Shown: one piece after another, positions 1 to 10,695 of the stretch
Numbering within the stretch: the first letter of the stretch is position 1
Layout: every line of letters starts with the position of its first letter
Source of the DNA: Cyanobium usitatum str. Tous
GTDB taxonomy: Bacteria; Cyanobacteriota; Cyanobacteriia; PCC-6307; Cyanobiaceae
Reading direction: 5' to 3'
Length of the DNA: 64,000 nt
Assembly: GCF_003011885.1 (NCBI RefSeq)
Contig: NZ_PXXO01000001.1
Coordinates: forward strand, 124,001-188,000
Notes under the pieces: generated by a model
Told to the model about the DNA's origin: nothing
What the model saw: only the letters and a program-made list of their open reading frames with translations
Databases searched by the model: none
Made by a program: the position numbers and the translations under genes

Positions 1-188
1 GCCTGCTCCAGCAGCCGGCCGCCATGTACGGCCATGCGCCGGGCCTCCTCGCCGAGGTGGTCGCAGCGAGGGGCCACTAGGCGCAGCTCACCTACGTCGA
101 AGTTGGCGCAGAGGCGAGCAACGCTGCCGACGTTGAGCGGCCCGGAGGGTTCCACCAGCACTACGGCCAGCTGGGCGGCGCCGCTCAC
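1..188 (-). CDS. TrmH/SpoU-family RNA 2'-O-methyltransferase, N-terminal fragment
   Basis: The minus strand, read from a GTG at 188 to the window edge, gives about 62 residues with the start of a SpoU (SPOUT) methyltransferase: the stretch VVLVEPSGPLNVGSVAR near residues 9-25 is the usual N-terminal motif, followed by a CANFDVGELRLVAP segment. These enzymes transfer a methyl group from S-adenosylmethionine to a ribose 2'-OH in tRNA or rRNA. The catalytic C-terminal half lies outside the window, so TrmJ, TrmL or another subgroup cannot be chosen. The GTG overlaps the TGA of the upstream cytochrome gene as GTGA, which suggests translational coupling. Confidence 0.8.
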   Translation of the reverse strand, partial: MSGAAQLAVVLVEPSGPLNVGSVARLCANFDVGELRLVAPRCDHLGEEARRMAVHGGRLLEQ

Positions 189-616
189 ACAAGACCGTTC
201 AGATAGGCCAGCAGGTCCGCCATGGCCTGGGGTTCCGGTTGGAAGCGGGGCATCGGCGGCGTGCGGCCACTCACCACCTGCTGGATCAACTGGCGGGAGC
301 TCTTGCGGGCGGCGACCCCGTGGAGATTGGGGCCCACCAGCCCTTGGGCGGCGATGCCGTGGCAGCCGGCGCAATTGAGCCGAAACAGCCGGCCGCCCTT
401 CTCGCTGGAGCCGCTGAGCTCAAGGGTCTGACGGCTATAGGGATCGGCCTGGGCTGCAGGCAGCACCAGCAACACCGCCACGATGCAGGCCGCGGCCGCC
501 ATGCCCACCAGGGCAGCGATCAGGCCGCGGCGCCCTTTTGCGGCATCTGGGTTTAGGGGTTGGCCGGTCACAGTTGGTGCGGGGCGCTCGCGATAAGGGG
601 GATGGGCGTGGAACAA
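185..616 (-). CDS. membrane-anchored c-type cytochrome (cytochrome cM-like)
   Basis: A 143-residue protein with an N-terminal hydrophobic anchor (about residues 31-56) and a single haem-binding site CAGCH at 82-86. Met122 in PPMPRF is the likely sixth haem ligand. Size and layout match small cyanobacterial mono-haem cytochromes such as cytochrome cM, which act on the lumenal or periplasmic face of membranes in electron transfer. The start shown is TTG at 616 with an AAGG five bases upstream; a GTG at 571 would give 128 residues. It is divergent from petG, 30 bp away, and overlaps the downstream methyltransferase by 4 bp. The exact family name is inferred. Confidence 0.75.
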   Translation of the reverse strand: MFHAHPPYRERPAPTVTGQPLNPDAAKGRRGLIAALVGMAAAACIVAVLLVLPAAQADPYSRQTLELSGSSEKGGRLFRLNCAGCHGIAAQGLVGPNLHGVAARKSSRQLIQQVVSGRTPPMPRFQPEPQAMADLLAYLNGLV

Positions 617-646
617 TTGTGCCTTGAACGCCTTGTCAGTGCTCCC

Positions 647-757
647 ATGATCGAACCCCTGCTCTGCGGCATCGTGCTCGGTCTGATCCCCGTGACCCTG
701 GCTGGTTTGTTTGTAGCCGCCTGGAACCAGTATCGCCGTGGCACCCTGCTCGACTGA
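647..757 (+). CDS. petG: cytochrome b6f complex subunit PetG
   Basis: A 36-residue single-helix membrane protein starting [15 protein letters not shown] and ending in a positively charged NQYRRG tail, which is the signature of PetG. PetG is one of the small subunits at the periphery of the cytochrome b6f complex in the thylakoid membrane and is needed for complex stability. An upstream in-frame ATG at 560 exists, but the family begins exactly at MIEPLL, so the ATG at 647 is chosen. The gene is convergent with rsmD, with only 3 bp between the stop codons. Confidence 0.95.
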   Translation: MIEPLLCGIVLGLIPVTLAGLFVAAWNQYRRGTLLD

Positions 758-760
758 GCT

Positions 761-1351
761 TCAGTCGACACTTCGATCGGTGCTGCAGTGGACTTGGTCC
801 AGTAGCAGCAAGCTGGTGCTGCCGTAGCGCCGTTCATCGAGCTTGCTCCACCCGGCTGGAATCGCTGGCAGCTTGGAGCTGGCGCATTCCCAGATCAAGG
901 TGCCGCCTGGCTTGAGCCAGCCTCCTGCCAGTACAGCACTGGCTATCTGGGCATAAAGGTCTGCGGCGTAGGGGGGGTCGGCATAGATCAAATCAAAGGC
1001 TGCATGTTGATTTGGCTCCGCAAGCCAACGCCCCACCTCGCGGCAGTGCACCGCCCAGGCGGTCGCTTGGCGGCCGGCGTCACCCAGCCCCTGATGCACC
1101 GCTTCGAGATTGGTGCGGGTCACGGCGGCGATGCGGCGGTCTTGCTCGATTGCCACAACTCGGTTAGCACCCCGATGCAGGGCTTCGCAGGCCATAGCGC
1201 CGCTGCCGCTGCATAGATCCAGCCAGGCGCAGCCGGGCAGCTCGGCTGCCAGCAGGTTCATTACCGCCAGCCGCACCCGGGAGCTGGTGGGGCGGGCGAT
1301 GCTGCCCGGCGGACTCTGTAGCCGCCGGCCCCCGCTAATCCGCAGGCTCAT
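761..1351 (-). CDS. rsmD: 16S rRNA (guanine966-N2)-methyltransferase RsmD
   Basis: A 196-residue Rossmann-fold methyltransferase. The SAM-binding motif I, LDLCSGSG, is at 44-51 and the catalytic DPPY of N-methyltransferases is at 125-128; the N-terminal LRISGGRRL and RPTSSRVR segments are typical of RsmD. It methylates G966 of 16S rRNA during 30S assembly in the cytoplasm. Its start overlaps the hisH stop by 4 bp (ATGA), placing it as the last gene of a run hisH-rsmD on the minus strand. Confidence 0.93.
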   Translation of the reverse strand: MSLRISGGRRLQSPPGSIARPTSSRVRLAVMNLLAAELPGCAWLDLCSGSGAMACEALHRGANRVVAIEQDRRIAAVTRTNLEAVHQGLGDAGRQATAWAVHCREVGRWLAEPNQHAAFDLIYADPPYAADLYAQIASAVLAGGWLKPGGTLIWECASSKLPAIPAGWSKLDERRYGSTSLLLLDQVHCSTDRSVD

Positions 1352-1971
1352 AAGGCAGCGAGCCAGGCCAGCCAGCGGCGCAGGATTGCTTCGCCGTGGG
1401 GGCCTGATTTTTCCGGGTGAAACTGGCAGGCGCCAATGGCGCCCTGCCAGACAGCGGCGGTGACAGCGGTGTCGGCGAAGCGCACCAGGGCGGTGCTGCA
1501 GGCCGGATCACTGGGCTCGGCGGCGTAGGAGTGCACGAAATACACCCAGCTCTCCGGGCTGCCGGCCGGTAGCAGGGGACTGGGGTTTGCTGGCACCAGG
1601 GGCTCCCAGCCCATGTGCGGAATCGGGTGGCCAGGCCGGCGGGGCAGGGCCCGCACCCGCCCCTTAAGCAGGCCCAGGCCTTCGGCTTCGCCCTCGTCAC
1701 TGGCCTCAAACAGCAGCTGCAGCCCCAGGCAAATGCCCAGCAGGGGCCGGCCGGCATCGCACCAGGTCGTGATCGCCTCTGCCAGACCACCCTGGCGCAG
1801 GCGCTCCATCGCCGGATCAAAGGCTCCGACCCCTGGCAGCACCAGGGCCTTGCAGCCCTCCATTTCGGCGCCGCATTGAACGGTCTGGACCGTTGCGCCA
1901 AGCCGTTCGAAAGCCCGCTGCACAGAGTGCAGATTGCCCATGCCGTAATCGATCAAGCCGAGGCGACTCAT
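1348..1971 (-). CDS. hisH: imidazole glycerol phosphate synthase, glutamine amidotransferase subunit HisH
   Basis: A 207-residue class I glutamine amidotransferase. The nucleophile Cys81 lies in GICLGLQLL, and His185 and Glu187 in FHPEKSG complete the triad. The opening IDYGMGNLHSV is diagnostic for HisH. With HisF it makes imidazole glycerol phosphate and AICAR in histidine synthesis, passing ammonia from glutamine to the cyclase. It overlaps rsmD downstream and the LOG-family gene upstream by 4 bp each, so the three are probably translated from one transcript. Confidence 0.96.
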   Translation of the reverse strand: MSRLGLIDYGMGNLHSVQRAFERLGATVQTVQCGAEMEGCKALVLPGVGAFDPAMERLRQGGLAEAITTWCDAGRPLLGICLGLQLLFEASDEGEAEGLGLLKGRVRALPRRPGHPIPHMGWEPLVPANPSPLLPAGSPESWVYFVHSYAAEPSDPACSTALVRFADTAVTAAVWQGAIGACQFHPEKSGPHGEAILRRWLAWLAAL

Positions 1972-3002
1972 GGGGCCGAAGAACTTGGTTGGCGGCGGCC
2001 GGGCTCCGTAAGCAGCTGCTCTGGAGGCACCTCTAGCCCGTTGAGTGTGTCGAGCAGCTGGTAGAGCCGGCCGATGCGGCGGCGATTGAAGTGGAAATTC
2101 AGGCAGGGGCGCAGCAGGCCGGCATCGTCGACGGTCTCGCTCGCCTGGATAACACCCTCATCCACCAGATCATCGAACTGCAGGTTGAGGGCAGATAGCT
2201 GAACTGGCTGCAGGGCGCAGTTGAGCAGCAGCTCGATGCGGTTGTCGCCCAGCCTGGCGGAGTGAAAAAGGCGATAGAAGCGGCTGATGTGGGCCACTGC
2301 CTCCTCGGCACTGTGGGCCTCCCTCAATATGTCGCCGTCTTCGGGGGAGATCAGGCCGCTGGCGGCCAACCCCTGGCTGACATCGCGCTGCCAGCCGCTC
2401 CAGAAGGGGTTGCCGGGGGGAGCAAGCAGCACCAGGGGAATCGGTGGGGTGCGGCCGGTTTGGATCAAGGTGAGCGATTCGAATAGCTCGTCGAGGGTGC
2501 CGAAGCCGCCTGGCATCACCACCAGGGCATCGCTCTCACGCAAAAAGAAAAGTTTGCGGGTGAAGAAATAGCGGAAGTGGAGCAGCCGGCCATCGCAGCT
2601 GCTCACAAAGCGGTTGGCGTGCTGCTCAAACGGCAGGTCCACGTTGAGGCCGATGCTGGCCTCACAGCCGGCACCGCTGTTGGCGGCCTCCATAATGCCG
2701 CCGCCGGCGCCGGTCATTACGTCAAATCCAGCGGCCACCGCATAGCGGGCCAGCTCTTCGGCCAACGCGTAGCTGGGGTCGCTTTGCACCGTACGAGCTG
2801 AACCGAAGACGGTGATCTTGCGGGTGTTGCGGCGGGGACGAAAGACCTCAAGGGCCTCACTGATGTCGGCTAGGGCGCCACTGATAAGCCGCCATTCATC
2901 CAGGCCACGCTCGTGGCGACCCACCTGCAGCAGGGAAACCAGGGAGCGCTCGATCAGATGCCGCTGGGGGTGGTTTTCGAGCTCATGGGCCAGAACCTGC
3001 AA
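1968..3002 (-). CDS. LOG family (lysine decarboxylase-like) protein
   Basis: A 344-residue protein with the LOG motif PGGFGTLDE at 164-172 and a Rossmann-type core (ITVFGSAR at 63-70, GAGGGIMEAAN at 98-108). LOG proteins are cytokinin-riboside 5'-monophosphate phosphoribohydrolases or related nucleotide-hydrolysing enzymes; older annotations call them lysine decarboxylase. The start is uncertain. The codon at 3002 is TTG, and the same frame stays open upstream into the 3' end of trxA, with protein-like sequence (HLVLSDPSHFGQSP) just before it, so the true N-terminus may be a non-ATG codon further up. Its stop overlaps the hisH start by 4 bp. Confidence 0.85.
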   Translation of the reverse strand: MQVLAHELENHPQRHLIERSLVSLLQVGRHERGLDEWRLISGALADISEALEVFRPRRNTRKITVFGSARTVQSDPSYALAEELARYAVAAGFDVMTGAGGGIMEAANSGAGCEASIGLNVDLPFEQHANRFVSSCDGRLLHFRYFFTRKLFFLRESDALVVMPGGFGTLDELFESLTLIQTGRTPPIPLVLLAPPGNPFWSGWQRDVSQGLAASGLISPEDGDILREAHSAEEAVAHISRFYRLFHSARLGDNRIELLLNCALQPVQLSALNLQFDDLVDEGVIQASETVDDAGLLRPCLNFHFNRRRIGRLYQLLDTLNGLEVPPEQLLTEPGRRQPSSSAP

Positions 3003-3055
3003 AGGGCTCTGGCCGAAATGGGATGGGTCGCTCAGGACTAGATGCTCAACTGCGC

Positions 3056-3379
3056 TCAGAGGTACTTGGAAATTGTGGACGACAGGGTTGTTTTAGGCAC
3101 GGCACCAACCACCGTGTCGACCTTCTGGCCCCCCTTGAAGATCATCAGGGTGGGGATGCTGCGGATGCCGTACTGGCTGGCGACGTTGGGATTTTCGTCG
3201 GTGTTTAGCTTGAACACTTTGATCTTGCCTTCGAATTCGGTGGCGATTTCGTCGACGATTGGCGCCACCATGCGGCAAGGGCCGCACCAGGGGGCCCAGA
3301 AGTCGATCAGCACGGGCAAATCACTTTTGAGCACGTCTTGCTCAAAGGAGGCATCAGTGACAGCAGCGGCGCTGGACAT
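3056..3379 (-). CDS. trxA: thioredoxin
   Basis: A 107-residue classical thioredoxin with the redox-active WCGPC at 31-35 (Cys32, Cys35), the cis-proline segment [11 protein letters not shown] and the C-terminal helix. It reduces disulfides in cytoplasmic proteins, in cyanobacteria notably Calvin-cycle regulators, using electrons from ferredoxin- or NADPH-thioredoxin reductase. The ATG at 3379 is preferred over an in-frame TTG at 3412 because it gives the usual family length. The gene follows Yfr1 and guaB3 on the same strand, a linkage known from marine picocyanobacteria. Confidence 0.95.
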   Translation of the reverse strand: MSSAAAVTDASFEQDVLKSDLPVLIDFWAPWCGPCRMVAPIVDEIATEFEGKIKVFKLNTDENPNVASQYGIRSIPTLMIFKGGQKVDTVVGAVPKTTLSSTISKYL

Positions 3380-3430
3380 CCTTGCAGGATCAGGGTTTGG
3401 CGAATCTAGCAAGGTTGTTTAAGGCCTACC

Positions 3431-3450
3431 CACGACCGTTGCAGGTCGTG
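3431..3450. other. perfect 7-bp hairpin between trxA and Yfr1
   Basis: CACGACC at 3431-3437 pairs exactly with GGTCGTG at 3444-3450 around a six-base loop. There is no T-run on either side, so it does not look like an intrinsic terminator. It could be an RNA structure in the trxA leader or an operator. Confidence 0.4.
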
Positions 3451-3474
3451 ATCCGGTGAGCCTGGGAGGGAGAA

Positions 3475-3500
3475 GACAAAAGGCCCGGACGCGCCGGGCT
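3475..3500 (-). terminator. Rho-independent terminator of Yfr1
   Basis: GCCCGG at 3483-3488 pairs with CCGGGC at 3494-3499 around a five-base loop. On the minus strand the stem runs directly into CTTTTGTC. It forms the 3' end of Yfr1 and would also stop any transcription reading through from guaB3. Confidence 0.85.
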
Positions 3501-3540
3501 GGAGGGTGTGAGGAGTGTGAGAGCCGAAGCTCGCACCTAC
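3476..3540 (-). ncRNA. yfr1: Yfr1 small regulatory RNA
   Basis: Read on the minus strand, 3516-3506 is ACTCCTCACAC, the ultraconserved unpaired element of the cyanobacterial sRNA Yfr1. It is preceded by a GAGC-TTCG-GCTC stem-loop (3532-3521) and followed by a strong GC stem with a T-tract. This two-hairpin design with the single-stranded element between, and the position between guaB and trxA, are both described for Yfr1 in Prochlorococcus and Synechococcus. Yfr1 is known to base-pair with mRNA leaders, including porin mRNAs. The 5' end is estimated at 3535-3541. A TAGCCT hexamer just upstream (3548-3543) could be its -10 box. Confidence 0.88.
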
Positions 3541-3589
3541 TGAGGCTAACGCTGCAGTCTGTCCCGCCTGTAGAAACAACCGCCCTTGC

Positions 3590-4753
3590 TTATTTGCCCA
3601 TGCCTAGCTGCTGGGCTTTTTGGTAGACCTTGCCTTCAGTGAGCAGGGAGGGGGCGACCACCACCTCCACTTTCTGCATGTCTTTGATGGTGCGGGCGCC
3701 GAGGGTGCCCATCGAGGTGCGAATGCAGCCCAGCAGGTTCTGGGTGCCGTCATCGAGACCGGCCGGACCCCGCAGAATTTTTTCCAGGCTGCCGGTGGTG
3801 CCAACTTTGATGCGGGTGCCGCGGGGCAGCACCGGGCTAGGGGTGGCCATACCCCAGTGGAAGCCCCGGCCGGGGGCCTCGCTGGCGCGGGCAATGGGGG
3901 AGCCGATCATCACGGCGTCGGCGCCGCAGGCCAGGCACTTGCAGATGTCACCGCCGTTGACGATGCCGCCATCGGCCACGATCGGCACGTAGCGGCCGCT
4001 CTCGGTGAAATATTCGTCGCGGGCGGCGGCACAGTCGGAAACTGAGGTGGCTTGGGGAATGCCTATACCCAGCACACCGCGGCTGGTGCAGGCAGCACCT
4101 GGGCCGATGCCCACCATCACGCCGGCGGCGCCGGCCCGCATCAACTTCAGTGCCACCTCATAGGTGACGCAATTGCCAATGATCACGGGCACCCCGAAGG
4201 TGCGGCAAAGGTGCTCAAGATCGAGGCTCTCCTGGCCCTCAGGGCCGATGTGCTCGGTGCTGACCACCGTTGCCTGCACGAAGAAAAGGTCGGCGCCGGC
4301 TTCGGCGATGGCCTTGCCGAATCGCAGGGCGGCCACTGGAGTGGCGCTCACCGCCGCGATGCCGCCCTGCTGCTTGATCTCGGCAATCCGCTGACGGATC
4401 AGGTCTTCCCGCACCGGCTGGCTGTAGAGCTCCTGCATCAGGGGCACGAAGTCCTCCTTGCCCACCGCTGCGATGCGGTCGAGGATGGGATTGGGGTCGT
4501 CGTAGCGGCACTGGACGCCCTCCAGGTTCAAAACGCCTAGGGCTCCCTGTTTGCTCAGTTCCACCGCCATGGCCACATCGACCACCCCGTCCATGGCACT
4601 GGCGATGATCGGAATCTCGCGACTGATGCCGCCGAGGCTCCAACTGCTGTCCGTGATAGCTGGATCAACCGTGCGGCCACCCGGCACCAGGGCGATCTCG
4701 TCGATGCCGTAGGCACGACGCACAGTGCGGAAGCGACCGAGCTGAATGTCCAC
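3590..4753 (-). CDS. guaB3: GuaB3-family IMP dehydrogenase
   Basis: A 387-residue TIM-barrel IMP dehydrogenase without CBS (Bateman) domains, the length and architecture of the GuaB3 subfamily found in cyanobacteria and actinobacteria. The catalytic-loop Cys222 lies in GAACTSRG, and the phosphate-binding VADGGI segment is near residue 260. IMP dehydrogenases oxidise IMP to XMP with NAD+, the committed step to GMP. The start is the GTG at 4753 (MDIQLGRF); the frame is open to 5125, but that extension runs over the neighbouring CAAD gene and has no family similarity. Yfr1 and trxA follow on the same strand. Confidence 0.92.
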   Translation of the reverse strand: MDIQLGRFRTVRRAYGIDEIALVPGGRTVDPAITDSSWSLGGISREIPIIASAMDGVVDVAMAVELSKQGALGVLNLEGVQCRYDDPNPILDRIAAVGKEDFVPLMQELYSQPVREDLIRQRIAEIKQQGGIAAVSATPVAALRFGKAIAEAGADLFFVQATVVSTEHIGPEGQESLDLEHLCRTFGVPVIIGNCVTYEVALKLMRAGAAGVMVGIGPGAACTSRGVLGIGIPQATSVSDCAAARDEYFTESGRYVPIVADGGIVNGGDICKCLACGADAVMIGSPIARASEAPGRGFHWGMATPSPVLPRGTRIKVGTTGSLEKILRGPAGLDDGTQNLLGCIRTSMGTLGARTIKDMQKVEVVVAPSLLTEGKVYQKAQQLGMGK

Positions 4754-4818
4754 CTGGAGCCAACTAATTCGGGACAAGCTATCAACCAGCCGCCCGCAGG
4801 CCGCGGAGCAAGGTGGGA

Positions 4819-5379
4819 TCAGGCCTTGCCGCGGAAGGCTTTCCAGCTTTGGCTCAGACCGCCCAGCAGCCGTTCGCGCTCGCTGCTGCGCAGCAGTTTG
4901 GGAATGCCGTAGCGCACCGCCCACACCACCCCAGCTAGCTCGAGCAGGCCGGGCACCAGGGGCAAGCTGTCGAGGGCACCCAGCACGGCGCTGTAGACCC
5001 GCAGCACCAGCAGCAGGCCCACAAGGCCAGCAAGGATGGTGACCGGTTTGCGGGCCTGGGCCCACAGGTTGTTGAGCTCGTTTTGATCGAGCCACTGGCG
5101 CAGCTTGCCCAGCAGCAGTTCCCACTCACCACCTTCGCCGCTTTGGGGCTCGGCTTCGTCACTGAACGACTTGGAGCCTGCGCTGGGACTGGCTTCAATT
5201 ACCAGGGTGGCGGCAATGCTGGGTTCGGGGGGCGCCGCCTCTGGAGCGGGCTGTTCAACAACCTGTTCAACGACCTGCTCAACAATCTGTTCCACTGGCT
5301 GTTCGACTGGCTGTTGAACAGCCCCGTCGGGGCTGGTGTCGGGGTTGGTGTCGGGGTTGGTGATGGTGTCGTCGGCCAT
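4819..5379 (-). CDS. CAAD/CURT1-type thylakoid membrane protein
   Basis: A 186-residue protein. The N-terminal half is a low-complexity, acidic region with DTNP and VEQ/VVEQ repeats (about residues 6-47). The C-terminal half is a CAAD domain: an amphipathic helix, a transmembrane hairpin around LAGLVGLLLVLRVYSAVLGA and SLPLVPGLLELAGVVWAVRYG, then a basic tail. CAAD domains relate to the plant CURT1 proteins, which oligomerise and bend thylakoid margins. The ATG at 5379 is chosen because the upstream extension overlaps the neighbouring gene and looks non-coding. Function is inferred from the domain. Confidence 0.85.
   Translation of the reverse strand: MADDTITNPDTNPDTSPDGAVQQPVEQPVEQIVEQVVEQVVEQPAPEAAPPEPSIAATLVIEASPSAGSKSFSDEAEPQSGEGGEWELLLGKLRQWLDQNELNNLWAQARKPVTILAGLVGLLLVLRVYSAVLGALDSLPLVPGLLELAGVVWAVRYGIPKLLRSSERERLLGGLSQSWKAFRGKA
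5246..5364. repeat. 12-bp tandem repeats inside the CAAD gene
   Basis: Three near-identical 12-bp units GGGG(C/T)TGGTGT/A at 5329-5364 encode the DTNP repeats. A second set of degenerate 12-bp units at about 5246-5318 encodes VEQ/VVEQ. Both periods are multiples of three, so unit gain or loss keeps the reading frame. Confidence 0.7.
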
Positions 5380-5461
5380 GGCGGGCGGCGCGGCGGGGAT
5401 AGGAATGTGGCGGGAGCTTAGGTGCGGTTGGCCAAGACTCCAAGCCCTGGGACTCCAAGCC

Positions 5462-6622
5462 CTAGGCCTCAATCGGCAGCAGGCTGGGGCGGCTGCTCAG
5501 TGGCACAACCGGTAAGCGCAGGGGGAAGCTGCCGTCGATCAGGGCTGCTATCAGGGCCTCGCAGGCGGCGGCGGCCAGCCGCGGGCTGTGGGAGGGCGCA
5601 CAGGCCACCGAGCGTCCTGCCACCTGGATCGTGCCGCTGAGCAGCTCGGCGTAGGTCACCGAGCCCAGGCTGGGTTTGATCCGCCGCGGCACCGACAGGT
5701 CGAGCACGGGCGCCTCGAGCTCCTGGGGGCCAGCGGCGGCCTGGCGGGCTACCTCGGCATTGATCAGGGGCACCGGCGCCGCAATCGCAATCAGTAGGGC
5801 GCTGCCATGGCCCTCAAAAAAACAAGGGCGCACCCACTCGGGTCGCAGTCCGTGCAAATCCACGCTCACGGCGGCGGCCGCGCCGGGGGTGCGGGCGTGG
5901 CCGCTGGCCTGGCGCCGGCAACCGGGCTGGTGGCCGCTGCCAGCCCCTATCACCCAGCCGATGGCGCCGCCCACCAGCACCGGTGAGCCAGGCCCCAGCA
6001 GCGACAACCCCGGCATGGTGAGGCCGATGCTGCCGGCGCCGCCGCAGGAATAGAGGGCGTTGGCGGCTGGACCCAGCAGGGTGCCGTAGGGGCTGGGGCA
6101 GGGCCCTTCCGCCTGGCTGAGGGCAACTACGCCGTTTTCACTGATGGCCCGATGCAGCAGCAGCCGGCCAGCGCCGATCTGCTCCAGCCCCAGCTCCGTG
6201 TGCAGCTCCCGGCGCGGGTGCAGGGCGGTGGCCTCGCCGCTGGCGTTGAAGGGCAGGGCCCGGCCCTGCAGCAGGGCTCCGAGCAGTTGGGCGCCGCCCA
6301 TCGCATCGCCTAGGCCGCCTCCGATCGGCAGCACCAGCTCGCCGCTGCCGCAGCCCGCTAGCCCCGCCACTCCGGCCAGCTGGCCGTCGCGCAGGCGGAT
6401 CGGTGGATCCGTGGGGCCGAGGCTTAGGAGCAGGCTGGCCTGGTCGCTGAAGCCCGCATCGGCTGCCACCACCACATCAGTGCTGGCGTAGGCCTCGGCC
6501 AGCCCGGCTTGCAGCACCAGGCTGCGAAATTCGGCGGCGGCGCGCACCTGCAGCTGGCCCCGTTGCTGCTTGAGCCTTAGCTCCGCCTCCTGGCGTGGCG
6601 GGAATGGATCGGATTTGGGCAT
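5462..6622 (-). CDS. DUF39 (HcyBio, homocysteine biosynthesis-type) protein
   Basis: A 386-residue protein with features of the DUF39 family: an ALYSCGGAGSIGLT segment mid-protein, a glycine-rich VLVGGAIGWVIGAGSGHQ stretch, a C-terminal RPCFFEGHGSALLIAIAAPVP and the final conserved SYAEL-like block (VTYAELLSG). In methanogens and some bacteria the family is tied to sulfur insertion into aspartate semialdehyde to form homocysteine. In cyanobacteria it is conserved but, as far as I know, of unproven role. No ferredoxin-type cysteine cluster is visible, so an electron-donor partner would be separate. Divergent from gyrA, 47 bp away. Confidence 0.75.
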   Translation of the reverse strand: MPKSDPFPPRQEAELRLKQQRGQLQVRAAAEFRSLVLQAGLAEAYASTDVVVAADAGFSDQASLLLSLGPTDPPIRLRDGQLAGVAGLAGCGSGELVLPIGGGLGDAMGGAQLLGALLQGRALPFNASGEATALHPRRELHTELGLEQIGAGRLLLHRAISENGVVALSQAEGPCPSPYGTLLGPAANALYSCGGAGSIGLTMPGLSLLGPGSPVLVGGAIGWVIGAGSGHQPGCRRQASGHARTPGAAAAVSVDLHGLRPEWVRPCFFEGHGSALLIAIAAPVPLINAEVARQAAAGPQELEAPVLDLSVPRRIKPSLGSVTYAELLSGTIQVAGRSVACAPSHSPRLAAAACEALIAALIDGSFPLRLPVVPLSSRPSLLPIEA

Positions 6623-6645
6623 TCCCCCTGGGCTTCAGATAAACT
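6615..6645 (+). promoter_or_regulatory. candidate gyrA promoter
   Basis: TTGGGC at 6615-6620 and TAAACT at 6640-6645, with a 19-bp spacer, lie 25 bp upstream of the gyrA ATG at 6670. The spacing is slightly long, and the -35 lies inside the start of the divergent DUF39 gene. This is a weak pattern match. Confidence 0.3.
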
Positions 6646-6669
6646 GACCATTGCTAAAGACGGTCATCC

Positions 6670-9366
<2,697 letters not shown>

Positions 9367-9370
9367 TTCG

Positions 9371-10687
9371 GTGGCTGCCGCTTCGGACCCAGGGTCTGTT
9401 GCAGTGGGCTTGATTGATGTGCTGGTGGTGGGCGCAGGCCCGGCGGCCCTGGCCATCGCCGCTGAGCTGGCGGAGCAGGGGCTGGCGGTGGCAGTGCTGG
9501 CGGCGACTGATCCTCGCGAACTCTGGCCCAACACCTACGGGATCTGGGGAGACGAGGTGGATGCCCTCGGCCTGGGCCACCTGCTGGAGCACCGCTGGAG
9601 CGACACCTGCAGTTACTTCGGCTCCGGCAGCAGCGACCCTGCCGATCCAGCCGACAGCCCCACGCGCCACGGCCGCGACTACGGCCTGTTCGACAAAACG
9701 CGCTTGCAGAAGTTCTGGCTGGAGCGTTGTGAGGCCGCCGGCGTGCAGTGGCTGCGCGGGCAGGCACAGGAGCTGAGCCATGGGAGTGGCCGCAGCCAGG
9801 TGCGCTATGCCCCTGCTCGTGCTGCCGATCTTGCGGTGATCGAGGCGCGGCTGGTGGTGGATGCCAGCGGCCACAAGGCGGTGTTTGTGCAGCGGCCTGA
9901 GCGGGGGCCGGTGGCGGGCCAGGCTGCCTACGGCGTGGTGGGACGCTTCACGGCGCCGCCGGTGCAGTCGGGGCAATTCGTGCTGATGGATTATCGCGCC
10001 GATCACCTCAGCGAAGCGGAGCGGCAGGAGCCCCCTACTTTTCTCTACGCGATGGATCTGGGGCAGGGAAGGTTTTTTGTGGAGGAGACCTCCCTGGCCC
10101 TGGCGCCGCCGGTGCCCTACGCCAAGCTCAAGCAGCGCCTCGAGCGGCGGTTGGCCCATCGCGGTGTGGCGATCGAGCAGGTGGAGCACGAGGAGTTTTG
10201 CCTGTTTCCGATGAACCTGCCGCTACCGGATTTGGATCAGCCCGTGCTGGCCTTTGGTGGGGCTGCGGCGATGGTGCATCCGGCCTCCGGCTACATGTTG
10301 GGGGCGCTGCTGCGCCGGGCGCCGGTGCTGGCGGCGGCGGTGGCGGCGCGGCTGCGGGCTGAACCGGCCGCCGACTCGCTGCAGCTGGCCGCAGCTGGCT
10401 GGCAGGCGCTCTGGCCCCCGGAGCTACGCCGTAAACACGCCCTCTACCAATTTGGGCTGGAGAAATTGATGCGCTTCTCGGAGCCCCAGCTGCGCAGTCA
10501 CTTCACCAGCTTCTTTTCCCTGCCCAGCGCCCAGTGGTATGGCTTTTTGACCAATACGCTCAGCCTGGGCGAGCTGTTGGCGGCGATGGTTGCCCTATTT
10601 GCCACGGCACCCTGGAGCGTCCGTTGGGGCCTGATGGGCATGCGGGGCCGGGAGTTGCAGCTGGGCCTTCGCATGCTGGCCCCCTAG
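9371..10687 (+). CDS. crtL: lycopene cyclase, CrtL type
   Basis: A 438-residue FAD-dependent cyclase. The dinucleotide-binding VLVVGAGPAALAIAAELA is at about 17-34. The conserved NTYGIWGDEVDALGL, the VMDYR-like LMDYRADH and the FFVEETSLA motif of plant/cyanobacterial CrtL follow in order. It cyclises lycopene ends to beta- or epsilon-ionone rings for carotene and zeaxanthin synthesis. CrtL-b and CrtL-e cannot be separated by eye. The start is GTG at 9371, 4 bp after the gyrA stop, so it is probably co-transcribed with gyrA. It is convergent with the GH57 gene, 8 bp apart. Confidence 0.9.
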   Translation: MAAASDPGSVAVGLIDVLVVGAGPAALAIAAELAEQGLAVAVLAATDPRELWPNTYGIWGDEVDALGLGHLLEHRWSDTCSYFGSGSSDPADPADSPTRHGRDYGLFDKTRLQKFWLERCEAAGVQWLRGQAQELSHGSGRSQVRYAPARAADLAVIEARLVVDASGHKAVFVQRPERGPVAGQAAYGVVGRFTAPPVQSGQFVLMDYRADHLSEAERQEPPTFLYAMDLGQGRFFVEETSLALAPPVPYAKLKQRLERRLAHRGVAIEQVEHEEFCLFPMNLPLPDLDQPVLAFGGAAAMVHPASGYMLGALLRRAPVLAAAVAARLRAEPAADSLQLAAAGWQALWPPELRRKHALYQFGLEKLMRFSEPQLRSHFTSFFSLPSAQWYGFLTNTLSLGELLAAMVALFATAPWSVRWGLMGMRGRELQLGLRMLAP

Positions 10688-10695
10688 CTTTGTGC

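Noticed and set aside
3431-3450. Second terminator before trxA
   Set aside because: The hairpin is perfect, but no T-tract follows on either strand.
3590-5125. 511-residue form of the IMP dehydrogenase
   Set aside because: The extra N-terminal part overlaps the CAAD gene antisense to nothing conserved; the GuaB3 family starts at the GTG at 4753.
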